From Chiridota heheva (Eukaryota; Echinodermata; Holothuroidea; Apodida; Chiridotidae), in the NCBI GenBank assembly GCA_020152595.1, contig JAIGNY010002305.1, forward strand, positions 1,766,001-1,830,000: DNA of 64,000 nt. Direction: 5' to 3'. A model generated the notes under the pieces. That model was not told where the DNA came from, ran no database searches, and saw only the letters and a program-made list of their open reading frames with translations. Positions 12,878 to 23,652 of the stretch are shown here, in pieces (the stretch's first letter is position 1; every line of letters starts with the position of its first letter). A program made the translations under genes and the position numbers.

Positions 12878-13176
12878 GTCATTCGACTCGCAATTCAGAA
12901 GAATAACTGAAAAAAAGAATTTGAAAGAGGAAGGGTGTTCGCAACTTTGCAGCCTTTGAGAATGGCCGGACATTACCGAGATAAAGGACCATTGGACTGT
13001 AAGATCTATGTAGGGAATCTTGGATCCAGGGCAGCCAAACAGGAACTGGAAAAAGAGTTTGGCCGCTATGGAGACCTGCGCAGTGTATGGGTGGCACGCA
13101 ACCCACCTGGTTTCGCCTTCGTGGAGTTCCTGAATCCACATGATGCATCAGATGCTGTGAAGGACCTTGATGGAAG
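12878..13176 (+). CDS. srsf3-like: SR splicing factor, start exon (5'UTR plus RRM part 1)
   Basis: The product is a serine/arginine-rich pre-mRNA splicing factor acting in the nucleus; the family binds exonic RNA through the RRM and recruits spliceosome components through the RS tail. The exon follows acceptor ctttttattaaag (12871-12877). The ATG at 12962 is the first one after an in-frame TGA at 12908. It encodes residues 1-71 and part of codon 72. RNP2 is IYVGNL (residues 15-20) and RNP1 is GFAFVEF (50-56). The run [16 protein letters not shown] is diagnostic of the SRSF3/SRSF7 group. Donor AAG|GTAAAT splits the Arg codon (phase 2). A non-coding first exon must lie upstream and was not located. 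Confidence 0.95.
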
Positions 13177-13351
13177 GTAAATAAATAAACAACAGACAAA
13201 TCCTTCTCCATCAGTAAATTGCTATGTAGAGTGTAATGAAGTAAGCTTTCTATGCATTTCTTAGATCATTATTTTTCATTAATTGATTTATTCTTGGACT
13301 AAAATTAAATTTTTAACACAATTTAACAAGAATGTTTTAGTTACAATTATT

Positions 13352-13591
13352 TAAAGGAGCACTAGACCGAAAAAAAGGGCTCTTGTTTTTGCGAATTTCA
13401 CAGATATATCATCCACAAAAGGTTGATAAACTTCATGCCTCCATAGCCCACAGACGACATGGGGGCAAAGGTCACTTGAATATTCATATTAACCTGAAAT
13501 TTGCTATACCATTGCGTGCTAGATAAGCATTTGATTTTTGAGGGGCCCCCCTAAAAACACGCCCTCACTTTTTGGTCTAGTGCTCCTTTAT
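13352..13591. mobile_element. MITE with AAAGGAGCACTAGACC termini
   Basis: A 240-bp element whose ends are inverted repeats: aaaggagcactagaccgaaa on the left and tttttggtctagtgctcctttata on the right, read inwards. It has no coding potential and lies in the first coding intron of the SR gene. A related end may be present near 20915-20945. Confidence 0.8.
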
Positions 13592-13839
13592 ACCAAGTTG
13601 ATAAAATCGCCAAATAATCTAAAACTTTGCGCTTATTTTTTTAACGTTGAAATTACAAGAAACACATTCTGCTGAAGTTGTACCGCTATGCTAGGATTTG
13701 ACCATAACAACTGCAGAATTATTTTAGAAATATGTCCGTTTGATTTTGTAATCTTATTTTCAAGGAATCACTGTTAAATCCAAGGTAACATTTTAAGTCA
13801 CTTCAATCTTGGGTGGAAAAAAAGAATTTTTAAGTTTAA

Positions 13840-14176
13840 TGCACTTGTCAATTGTGAGACTCACTCCTATACCCCCGGACAAGGTGAGTCATTGCACCAA
13901 AGTGGGTGACCAAAACATGTACATTGATGCACCCCGCAGTTACTTACTGTAGGTGACTGACAATTCTTTTGAAATGACTTACAGTACCATAAATCACTTG
14001 CCTCTGTACAAAGTGAATTGGTCTGAAGTAAATTGACCTACCCCAGAGTCACTCTTGTGACTGACAATTTGGTTCAATGATGCACATGTGAGTCACTTCT
14101 TCATATATCAATAAATCACATTTGACTGACATTGCTGGGGGTAGTATGGGTGATTCATACAACTAACAAATACATA
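13840..14176. mobile_element. MITE with TGCACTTGTCA termini, copy 1
   Basis: It begins tgcacttgtcaattgtgaga and ends with the inverted sequence ..acaactaacaaatacata. Internal gtgactgaca and tgagtcatt motifs recur as short inverted repeats. It is about 80% similar over its whole length to 34245-34572. Non-coding, within an intron of the SR gene. Confidence 0.8.
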
Positions 14177-14779
14177 ATACCCTAAGCTAATTAACAGTCT
14201 CATTTTTTCAGAGGAAAGCACATGTACAAATAATGATAATACATTTGTACTTCTGTTTATACTGTATAATATATAACCAACCAGCTCTATCATTAACAAA
14301 GTCTCTGAAACAATCTGTATGGATTGTATTTGTCCTTTATTAACCTAGTAATTAATTTTCAATTGAATTTTGCCCTCTTGCACTTAAAACACGTTTAACA
14401 TAGAAAATTATAATTGTAATGATTTCTCAAAGGCTTCCACATTATTGGCCATCCGCATATCATTATCGCCACAATTATGTGTAATGGTATTGCAAAGTAT
14501 CATGAAAAGTTTATATTATAGATAAATATCATCATGTCAAACCTGATTTTGATGATTATCAAATTAAATTCCTCTTGTTTGTTGTGTTTTCTAATTTAAT
14601 TAGATTTTGATAACAACGACTATTTAAAAAGTCCTTATTGTTTGCATTTAAGAAAGAAATGAATGATACAGAATGTTAAAAATCTTAAGAATTCCCTGTG
14701 AAATTGTTTATTAAATTGATGGTGTTTCATAGAGAATATCATCAAATCCAATTTTCCCTGAAGATATTGCGATATCGTG

Positions 14780-15045
14780 CAGTGCTCACACTAAACTTCA
14801 AAAATGGGGCTGGGGAGGGGGGGGGGAATTTCCCCCATGTGTAAGTTTTGGGGGGATTAAAAAGAAAAGGGGGTGGGGGATTTCTTTGTGGAAAAAAAAG
14901 GACCAAAAAACCACCAAGAAAAAAGGACAAATTTGTTTTTTTATCGGGGTGAAAATTTTCCCCCTTCAATTTTTTAAAAGGGAATTTGATAATATGTGCG
15001 GGAATCCCACAATCTCGCACCTTAATGTAAACACTGATATCACGT
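14780..15045. mobile_element. MITE-like element with CAGTG-type ends
   Basis: Left end cagtgctcacactaaacttc and right end caccttaatgtaaacactg are inverted repeats. The interior is G-rich on the left and has tttccccct and aatatgtgcgggaat blocks on the right. The block aatatgtgcggga plus caacactttaaagtgaaca recurs at 18408-18442, beside the 16-bp minisatellite. It ends about 60 bp before the next SR-gene exon. Confidence 0.65.
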
Positions 15046-15103
15046 TTATGAAAATTGTTACTATGACAATGATTTAACTTTATTCTTTTATTTGACTATT
15101 TAG

Positions 15104-15268
15104 AATGATCTGCGGTCGAAGAGTATCTGTAGAAAAGTCATCTGGCAAGTCGAGACATGGCCGCTATGGTGGTGGTGGTGGCGGTGGCGGTAGGGGACGT
15201 TTTCCCTCTGAAGGGGACAAAGGATATGGTGGTTACCCTGGCGCGGGAGGTGGACGTTATAGGGACAG
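15104..15268 (+). CDS. srsf3-like: SR splicing factor, exon 2 (RRM end, Gly-rich hinge)
   Basis: Acceptor gactatttag and donor CAG|GTAAGA flank 165 nt that continue the frame (phase 2 in, phase 2 out). It encodes the last RRM strand (MICGRRVSVEKSSGKSR, following DGR from the previous exon) and then a Gly-rich linker of eight consecutive Gly, GRGRFPSEGDKGYGGYP and GGGRYRDR. There is no CCHC zinc knuckle, which SRSF7 has at this point, so SRSF3-type organisation fits better. The Gly-rich hinge is longer than in vertebrate SRSF3. Confidence 0.93.
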
Positions 15269-17400
15269 GTAAGAAACAACTTCTCACAGATTCTATTTAT
15301 TTTCTATTCCTTTCAAATTCACATCGTTAGACCAAGTTATCGGGTTAAAATAAATCATCGTTGAATCTTACAACCTAATTCTTATAGTTTTGTATTATAT
15401 TTCCTTTTGTAGACTTGTGTTTTGCAAGTTCTTTCCACAATGCATATTTAGATTTTAAACTGTTTTCTTTAGAAAATGTTGAAATTATTATTTAAAAAAA
15501 TTAAAACAATTTTAAAGCTTATAACAATTCTGAATGTAATTTTCAAGTGATTCATCTAGTGCCAGCTTTTTACATGGATCCAAAATTTAGGACCTTTATG
15601 CCTTAACAATTGCATTTACATAATTTCAAATCTTAATTGCTTGGCAATTTCTGAAATTTAATAATTTAAATACTTGTCACATGCCATGGTCGAAATTCAT
15701 GTGTCCATAATTGGCGAATCTATACTGGGGGAATCAAACCAACCAATCAAATACTAAGGTTTCTTGGCCATCTTTACAAATCACTTATGGTATGGTACCA
15801 AGGGTATGGAAAAAAATGCTTTTAAATGCCAATCATATGTGTGTTATACATAGTAAGCATTCTTGCTTACAACTTTTCCTGCAGTAATTGCAGCAGAATT
15901 ATTGGATAACAAAGGGCAGAAATCCTCCCACTAGACGTGATTATATTAGAATTGATTTAAAGTGCTCTATAAAAAAAAAAAAAACAGCTGTTCAATTAAT
16001 GGCAACACAAATTTTCACATTTGATGTACAATCTAATCCTGAACAATAACAAATGTTATAAAATTGAAACTTTTTAAAATAATAACCATTTTGCTTTTTT
16101 TTTTTTTAATCTTTTATTTTTTTATTTCTTATGATTTTCTGTAGATTTTAAAACATTTAGTTTGTCATTTCAAAATGTTACTAGTTGTTTTGAATGTCAC
16201 TAGTTTGAATTTCTTGTTGTTCTGTATCACATAACTTGCAAGGATTTTAATTTTTGATTCCTTTATATATAAGAAATCAGTAATATAGTAACTGTCTCAG
16301 TTTACTAGTTAGTGCCAGAAAGTGACTTCAATTAAGTTTTGTACATATGTGTTCTTAAATGCAGCTATTCCTTGATTTTGAAGTATGCATGTAGGATAAT
16401 GAAATATGATATAGAAGAGAAAGTATTACAGTGGAGTACTTGTGAAAGTGAGTAAGAAATTTCTTAGATTATGTGGGCTTTATGAAAAATTGTCATAAAA
16501 CGTGAAATTATACTGTTCTTAACAGGACATTCGCACAAAATACTTCATCTTTGTGACTTTTTACTAAGAAAAATCATTTGGGATTGATATAAATAAAGAA
16601 TAATGTTGTGATAATTGCAACTTTTGGTGAAAATTTTCCATAGAAATGGTCAAAAGTGGACACTAAGAAGGTTGATAGAAACCATCTAGCAAAAACTGCA
16701 TATATAAAATTCTACACATTCTGTTTCTTGGTCAGCTTTTTTTTTTTTTTTGATGGCTAGGCTCTCTTCATTGTAGATAAAATAAGTGTGTTATTAATCA
16801 AAATTGTACACTTCAGTATTTTTTTGCTGTCATGACATATCGATTATTGCGATATTGCAATATCTCTTTTCCATGGCATGAAATATGCCTCTTGCAACAT
16901 ATCATGATACCAAAAACTAATTCTCATCTAAGAAATTTTCGCGCCAACTAGGCTTGGCTACTTTGTCGTTACAATTTTAACGTTACAGTATTTAATCTAA
17001 AAGTCAAGTTTAGGCCATTTAAAAGGTGCAACATAATCGTGAAACATAAAAACAATTAATTAAAAATCGTGCTCCGTTACCACACACTGGCACGCGCGGA
17101 TGTAAATTGGTAAAAAGAACAAAAAATTGGTCCAAAATGTTCCACTCAGGCTCTCACTTTAATGATTCATGGTCACGTTGGCTGAATTACCAAACATATG
17201 CATGATGAATGTAATAGTCATGCGATCATGTCGCCTGCTAGATTTTTTCTTGTGTTCATCATATCATAGAGTAAAATGTAATTCCATGATCATATAATGT
17301 TAATGATATTAACAATTTGTGTCTTAAATCAGTTTTCTTGAAAAGTATCGCGATACTACAATATATCGCGATATTTTTCTCCACAATAATTGATTTGTAA
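15269..17400 (+). other. SR-gene intron, first part
   Basis: AT-rich intronic sequence. A block at about 15670-15760 (cataattggcgaatctatactggggg) resembles 26210-26260, so a diverged dispersed repeat is present. No exon-like segment is seen. Confidence 0.5.
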
Positions 17401-17572
17401 TAGAGCCATGTTTTGACAGCACTAGTATTTATAGTATAGAACAGGGCAGTAATGTGAAGTTTGAGTTGGAAAAGGAAACAAAATCAAGAAATGTCCCAGA
17501 AATGTTTTTCAGATTTCTAAAAAGTGGAAGAAAAGAAAATGAAAGGAACAGGGGAAAGAAATGAAACTGGGA

Positions 17573-18350
17573 GAAAGAAAAGGGGATGCAAAGGAAAGGG
17601 GATGCAAAGGAAAGGAGATGCAAAGGAAAGGGGATGTAAAGAAAAGGGAATACAAAGGACAGGGGAGGCAAAGAACAGGGAGGCAAAGGACAGGGGAGGC
17701 AAAGGACAAGGCAAAACAGGGGAGGCAAAAGGGGATGCAAAGGACAGGGAATGCAAAGGAAAGGGGATGCAAAACAGGGGAGGCAAAGGACGGGGTGCAA
17801 AGGACAGGGATGCAAAGGACAGGGAGGCAAAGGACAGGGGAGGCAAAGGACAGGGGAGGCAAAGGACAGGGGAGGCAAAGGACAGGGGATGCAAAGGACA
17901 GGGAGGCAAAGGACAGGGAATGCAAAGGAAAGGGGATGCAAAGGACAGGGGAGGCAAAGGACAGGGGGTGCAAAGGACAGAGATGCAAAGGACAGGGGTG
18001 CAAAGAAAAGGGGAGGCAAAGGACAGGGGAGGCAAAGGACATGGAATGCAAAGGAAAGGGGATGCAAAGGACAGGGGTGCATTTCCAGGGATGTAAAGGT
18101 TGTTGGAGGCAAAGGGGGAGGCAAAGGACAGGGGAAAAGGACAGGGAGGGGAGGGTTCTTTTGAAGGGGAAAAGGACAGGGGTGCAAAGGACAGGGATGC
18201 AAAGGACAAAGGCCAAGGACAGGGGAGGCAAAGGACAGGGGAGGCAAAGGACAGGGGAGGCAAAAATATCAAAAGGACAGGGGAGGCAAAGGACAGGGGA
18301 TTGAAAGGGGATGCCTTTGACAGGGGAGGCAAATTTTTGTATTTTAAATT
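17573..18350. repeat. 16-bp purine-rich minisatellite
   Basis: More than 40 units of consensus ggcaaaggacagggga, with variants (atgcaaaggaaagggg; deletions and 1-2 nt insertions). The + strand is almost all purine plus single C/T positions. It is flanked on the right by the aatatgtgcggga..gtgaacactg block shared with the element at 14780-15045. Long frames of 137-303 codons on both strands come from the repeat and are not genes. Confidence 0.95.
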
Positions 18351-18854
18351 TGTTTTTGCAAAGGACAGAATTTTCCCCCTTGAATCATTTTTCAGCAGGA
18401 ATTTCATAATATGTGCGGGATCCAACACTTTAAAGTGAACACTGCTTTACAGGCCACTAAATTGATTTTCTCTTGAAATCAGGTAGTCAGGTTTGGTTAG
18501 TATTGTTGCGCTATACTTGTAGGAATTTTTTTTTTAAACTTGACGGTACAATAAAGTAAAATATTTGTTGCACCCCTGTTGGTCATTTTGGATTTATGTC
18601 TTCTCTAAATGCATAATTATTCCAAGTTTGTTTTCAAGATATGACTTACTCACTTTCATAGCAAGTGACTCAGCACTATGATAAGTTAGGGAAAAGCATT
18701 ATGATAAGATCATAAGAGAACTGCACCTTTCTTCACATTGATTTGAATGCTGTAGTATCACCTTATTTACTACCTACAGTACATGTTTTAGTGATGTATA
18801 TATTTAAGAGCATTTTTTGATGACCAACACTTTTTGTTTTCACTGCCTTCCCAG

Positions 18855-19230
18855 GCTTTATAAATCCTCCATCTTCAACTCTTACAACAACCGCAACCGT
18901 TTCTCATCATCAATCACATGATCAACCCTCTTCGTCCAATCAACTTTGGGCATACAATCGTCGCTCTCAACTCACAACACACCCAGCTCTTTAAATATAA
19001 ATCAACACTAGAATACCTCATCCTTCCTGGCTCAACCAAAAAATATTCCAAATCACCGATTCGATTGGCCTAATCGTTCTCATCGGTCAACAACCGATAC
19101 GCAACAACTGTGATCCGTTTCAAGGCTCCACCCCTTAAGAAATTCCACATCAATTAACACATCGTGGGAATTTCAAACAGCATCTTTTCAGCACTTGATC
19201 CCATTCAAGCAGGACAAAGAGGTTCATTAA
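18855..19230 (+). other. srsf3-like: candidate poison exon of the SR gene
   Basis: A strong acceptor (tttttgttttcactgccttcccag, 18831-18854) opens a segment unlike the AT-rich intron around it. It is packed with CAAC, CATC and CTTC words (atcttcaactcttacaacaa, catcatcaatcac, accctcttcgtccaatcaac). Spliced to exon 2 (phase 2) it reads RLYKSSIFNSYNNRNRFSSSIT and then stops. Vertebrate SRSF3 has a poison exon at the same place, between the RRM-coding and RS-coding exons, and SRSF3 protein favours C-A/U-A/U-C words. The 3' edge is uncertain: possible donors are GTTCAT near 19222 and GTAACA near 19301. Exon status is inferred. Confidence 0.5.
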
Positions 19231-19712
19231 GAATTTGTTTTTTTTTTCAAAAAAAATTAATTTGGATAATTTTGGCCTTGACAAAGGAGAAATTTTTAAG
19301 AGTAACATAGTATTTTGAATTGCCAGTATGTACAGTATCTGTTGAATTCACCAGAATAAAATCTTTGACAAAATGGAAATAGTCTGAAAATTATACAATG
19401 TGTAAATTAGTAAATTACTTTTTCTAAATATTCAATTTTTGAAAATGTTTTATTTTAATCTGGGATGCCTTTCTACCATAAACAAAAATTGCACTTTCCC
19501 TTACAATTGTCAAATTCCGATGTTTCCAAAATGTTCTAGAATTTTTGTTTTGCCTAATTTCATGAAATGCGTGATTTTGAAAAACGAAGGTAAGATGTGT
19601 AAAATGATGCAAGTGTAATGTAAGATACGATATGTCATGTGACTGCAATGTTTTTATTGAGTGTTTGACCTAAAAGTGAGGGCATGTTCAACCCCTAGCT
19701 TGATCCAGAAAG

Positions 19713-19857
19713 GGGCAGGGTGTCACTGACCAACAGGGACAGGGTGTCACTGACCAACAGGGGCAGAGTGTCACTGACCAACAGGGGCAGGGTGTCACTG
19801 ACCAGCAGGGGCAGAGTGTCACTGACCAACAGGGCCAGGGTGTCACTGACCAACTGA
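19713..19857. repeat. 24-bp minisatellite
   Basis: Six units of about cagggtgtcactgaccaaca gggg, directly preceded by cccctagcttgatccagaaa ggggcaggg. That preceding sequence is the terminus of the CAGACCCCTAGCTT element family (30711, 44526). The same terminus plus gtcagtgaca occurs inverted at 59272-59320. Confidence 0.9.
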
Positions 19858-19860
19858 GAT

Positions 19861-20390
19861 TAAAGGAATATTTCAATGTTTTTTCATAACCTTTCATAAG
19901 AAAGAGAAAAATATTAGAAACAATTTAGTACGAAAATCATGTTGATATGTTATTCCTACCAGGAGATTTTCAAATTTGAGGGTTAACAAAAAATGCCAAT
20001 AAAGGAGAAGAAAAGGGTCAGTATGACATCACAGCAACACATTCTCCCACAAAGTGTATGTACTTCATTAAAATCTATCATTTTTTGTATTAGTAAAACC
20101 TGATAAAAAATAAATTGATGAAAGTTAGGTATTTATACACATTGCCAAATATACCCTACTTCAATAACTTTTGGAAAATTGTTTCTACTCATACAGAAAC
20201 AACCAATTAATGTTCAAAGAAATACATAAACATTTGCAATGGAATTGCCTCTATGACATCATCAAACAGGAATTTATCATACTGTAAAAAAATTGAAAAA
20301 TTATATTAGGAAATCTTTAAAAATCCATATCTCCTGAACGGAATATAATATCAAGCTGATTGTTGTACCAAATTGGCTTTAGAAGTATGC
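19861..20390. mobile_element. fold-back-type element, copy 1 (partner at 49838-50340)
   Basis: From ttaaaggaatatttcaatg to gtaccaaattggctttagaa, this segment is the reverse complement of 49838-50340 at roughly 85%. Shared internal blocks are cattctcccacaaagt, tagcaatatccccctacttc-type text and gaattgcctctatgacatca. Non-coding, within the SR-gene intron. Confidence 0.75.
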
Positions 20391-20497
20391 TCTTTCAAAT
20401 AAGATTTTACACAATACCATGGGAATATTCCTGTAATACCACAAAATCCCGACTCGATTCTGAATATTAGAACTGGGTATCCCATTGACTCTTAATC

Positions 20498-20890
20498 AGG
20501 GGTGTAGGAAGCTTTTGAAAAGTGGGTAACACAACCTCGTGGGGGCATAATCTCATGGGTGGCACAACCTCGTGGGGGGGCACAACCTCGTGGGTGGCAC
20601 AGCCTCGTTGGTGGCACTTTTCAAGTCATATGTCCTCCATCCAAATCTGTAGATAGAGGGGGCACTTTATTTTTAGGAAGGGGCAGTTTATTTTTAGAAA
20701 GGGGCATATTTTCAGTGCGAACACATTTCTCCTATATATAAGACTGACAAAATTTGCCAGTTTCCTACTATTGGGGCAGTATACAAGGGGCATTTTGCAT
20801 TTTCAAGAGGTGCACTTTTGTCATTTTTCGAAAAAGTGGGGTGGGAGGGGGCACATTTCCACAGTGCCCCTTGTTCCTACACCTATGCTT
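20498..20890. mobile_element. TIR element (GGTGTAGGAA..TTCCTACACC) with internal tandem
   Basis: The left end ggggtgtaggaa and right end ttgttcctacacctatg are inverted. The interior starts with four to five ~18-bp repeats (ggcacaacctcgtgggt, 20533-20612) and G-rich blocks. Similar ends (cataggtgtaggaactggggg) are at 27817 and around 29333-29512, as fragments. Confidence 0.65.
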
Positions 20891-21231
20891 TTAGTCAAGT
20901 TTGCCAAAAACATTGCCCTCACTTTTTGGGCGAGTGCTACTTCAATTGTAAGCGTGATTTTGTTGAGTTGAAAGGTGCATGGACACAAGATCAATTGCTC
21001 AGTAAGAGAGAAAGCCTTTGATTCTGATCAGAACAGTCTTTTAATGTTTGAATGATAAATTCTTAGAATTGCTAATTGTGCCTGAGCAGATTTGGTGTGT
21101 GCAGATTTTTCAATGATGCAATATTTTGTGACAAACATATCTTTGTGATTGTTTAAATTTTTTCCTTCAAAATGCTGTAAAATGACCAATTTGATTTTGA
21201 TTTCAGTTGCTAAAAATTGATTTAAATGCAA

Positions 21232-21583
21232 TTAAAGGATTAGTTCAGGGGTCAAGCAAGTCTATCTTATATGAAAGAAGACTTCAAAAGAAACAAAATG
21301 GTGAAGAAAGGATTCAAAAATCTTATTCCGTTAAGGAGATATTTAAGTTTAAAGTTTATCATTTTGGTATCATTTGTGTAGAATACAGACTTTGAGGAGT
21401 CTGAGGCTGTGACATCACAACTAGTCTGATTTCAGTCGTTTCTACAGAAAAAAATACCAAAATTTAGATTTGAATATCTCCTTACTGAAATAAGATTTTT
21501 GAACTCTTTCTTTACTATTTTGTTTCTTTGAAGTCCTTTTTCTTATAAGATGGACTTACTTGACCACTGAACTAATCCTTTAA
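21232..21583. mobile_element. TTAA-flanked long-TIR MITE, copy 1
   Basis: A 352-bp element flanked by TTAA on both sides. Long TIRs begin aggattagttcaggggtcaa and end gaccactgaactaatcct. The arms cover nearly the whole element. Most copies share tatgaaagaggacttcaaaa and gtgaagaaagcattc, and mid-element gaggctgtgacatcacaac. A TTAA target duplication is typical of piggyBac-type elements, but no transposase is visible, so the superfamily is inferred. Confidence 0.88.
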
Positions 21584-21654
21584 GATCATTTTGCCCGAAT
21601 ATGTCCATAGACCTTATAATGTTGACAGTTTCTACAATTTTTTATAATTGTGTC

Positions 21655-21893
21655 AGTGGAGTCCTGGGTGAATTAATTGAGGAATTAGAGTGGAGTCCTG
21701 GGTGAATGAATCGAGAAATTAGAGTGGAGTCCTGGGTGAATTAATTGAGAAAATAGAGTGGAGTCCTGGGTCAATTAATTGAGGAATAAGAGTGGAGTCC
21801 TGGGTCAATTAATCAAGGAATTAGAGTGTGAGTCCTGGGTCAATTAAACGAGGAATTAGAGTGGAGTCCTGGGTGAATTAATCGAGAGATTAG
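21655..21893. repeat. 34-bp minisatellite
   Basis: Seven units of about gagtggagtcctgggtgaat plus taattgaggaatta, with single-base variants (gtcaattaatcaaggaa). It sits between two copies of the TTAA element. Confidence 0.93.
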
Positions 21894-21969
21894 AGTGCAT
21901 TCAGGTTGAAAGAGTGCATTGATGCCTTTAGCGACTTTCATGGATGGCGGAGATAGTACAGTGTACATG

Positions 21970-22521
21970 TTAAAGAATTAGTTTAGGGGTCAAGAAAGTC
22001 CATCTTTTATGAAAGAGGACTTCAACAACAAAACAACACAATAGTGAAGAAAGCATTCCAAAATCTTATTCCATTATTTAAAGGAGCTATTTAAGATTAA
22101 AGCTCTGCCTTATTTGTAAAGAAGTTATGTGGCACCTCATCCTAACATTCTTAACAATTGTTAATGTATGTATATCAAAGAAAATTTATGTAATTTTTTC
22201 TTGTTTGAATTATTTTCCCTCAAACTTTCTTCAGGTGGTAAATTATTTTACAAGATTCAGTTTTATTACTTTCCTGACATATATGGTTTTTAAGCTACAA
22301 AATTGCAGCAATGGTAGAATACATAACAACTTTGCGGAATCTGAGGCTGTGATGTCACAACTAGTCTTGATTTCAGTCATTTCTATAAATATGATACTAA
22401 ACTTTAAACTTAAATATCTCTTTAACAGAATATGATTTTTGAATGCTTTTTACCATTTTGTTTTTTTGAAGTCCTCTTTCATGTAAGATGGACTTGCTTG
22501 ACCACTGAAGCAATCCTTTAA
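21970..22521. mobile_element. TTAA-flanked long-TIR MITE, copy 2 (longer core)
   Basis: TTAA-agaattagtttaggggtcaa at the left and gaccactgaagcaatcct-TTAA at the right. Its longer centre (catcctaacattcttaacaa; tcctgacatatatggttttt) is shared in inverted order with the copies at 29810 and 52358. It ends 200 bp upstream of SR exon 3. Open frame 22127-22435 is incidental. Confidence 0.85.
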
Positions 22522-22721
22522 GAGTGAGTGGTCATTGTGTGTTATACCTATTTAAGATTGAGTGGTTCAATACGAATGTTCTATAACTTCTCCCCAGGGT
22601 TACAACATGTAATTTCCTTTATTTCTTTGATGAACACATTATGATTTTATGTGAAAGTGAATTTATAAGAAGTGGATTTATCTTATCAATAAACAGTTTA
22701 TTTTCATACACATTCTGTTAG

Positions 22722-22763
22722 GTCTCCCCGTCGACGCTACTCCAGAAGTAAATCGAGAAGCAG
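22722..22763 (+). CDS. srsf3-like: SR splicing factor, exon 3 (RS, 42 nt)
   Basis: A very short exon between acceptor cacattctgttag and donor CAG|GTAAGT. It encodes SPRRRYSRSKSRSR after the split Arg codon, the start of the RS domain. It is phase 2 at both ends, so skipping it would keep the reading frame and only shorten the RS domain by 14 residues. Confidence 0.9.
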
Positions 22764-23099
22764 GTAAGTTACTTGAATCCTTAATACTAAATTTGCATGT
22801 ATTTGCAAGAAAGACCATGGTGGTCGAGTGTTAAAAAGCATAACAAAAATAAAAATAAAAGTTAATAAAGATTTGTACAATTTCTAAACAGTTTTGTCTG
22901 AAGTCTTGAAGATTGATAAATTATGAAATATTGTAATAGCTTAGTAAAAAGCAAAGGCCTTAAGTATTGGGTATCCTCTAATCCACACATACATTTTTTG
23001 CCAGGGTTCATCAGATCTCCTGCCCAGACATCCAGGATAAAACCTTTTTACGTGATCATTGTGTTGTATCAGTTTCTTCTAACGTGCAATATCATAATT

Positions 23100-23512
23100 C
23101 TACATCATCTCCTTGCGTGCCAAACAAGTTCTCTGGCTGCCAACAAATCAGCACAAATGAGCTTGGCCTTAACTGGGCCAGGACGGAAAGTGAATGAACA
23201 CCGCATTTTCACGTTTCTATTTTGAATAGTGTTTGGATAACCAGCTAGGGGGTGACTATCCTGTCGTCGAGACCGACAGTTTAACCCACCCTCCCCGAAG
23301 GATGATGTGCGCCATTCAACCAACGTCACTTCTCCCAACAACTGAATGAGAAGGTGCTGCAGACGAAATGCTTCCACTTTGATGTTCGGCGTATCTGTCA
23401 TTATACTATCTGTCTGCATAGCTGTGGAAAAATCAAGACTTGACTAAGCCTTGAACTCGGGACCTTCGGCATCTCAGTCATGCGCTCTGCCATCTGAGCT
23501 ATCTGTTCTCCC
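23100..23512 (-). mobile_element. tRNA-derived SINE
   Basis: Read on the - strand it starts with a tRNA-like head (about 23512-23440): A-box-like tagctcagatggcagagcgc and B-box-like gagttcaaggc. A ~330-nt body follows, containing ccttcggggagggtgggtta and ttaaactgtcggtctcgacg. Promoter boxes and position identify a Pol III SINE. The body family is not recognised. It lies about 75 bp upstream of SR exon 4. Confidence 0.75.
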
Positions 23513-23586
23513 TTATGATGCTAATTACATCCATCTTCTATGTGTTGAATATTATGTGTATCTTCTTTGCTTTTGTCCTCTTTTAG

Positions 23587-23652
23587 GTCTCGCTCAAGGC
23601 GCAGAAAGAGCAGATCTCGAAGCCATTCCTCCGACAGAAGACGACGCTCCAA
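23587..23652 (+). CDS. srsf3-like: SR splicing factor, exon 4 (RS, 66 nt)
   Basis: Acceptor ttttgtcctcttttag and donor CCAA|GTAAGT flank 66 nt coding SRSRRRKSRSRSHSSDRRRR plus S and part of Lys. It is phase 2 at both ends, like exon 3, so both RS exons are frame-neutral cassettes. Confidence 0.9.

Noticed and set aside
12935-12961. Upstream extension of the SR protein (GTG start)
   Set aside because: An ATG at 12962 in family-typical position follows; the upstream part is 5'UTR after an in-frame stop at 12908.
17429-18438. Long open frames on both strands (112-303 codons)
   Set aside because: Generated by the 16-bp minisatellite; no independent coding signal.
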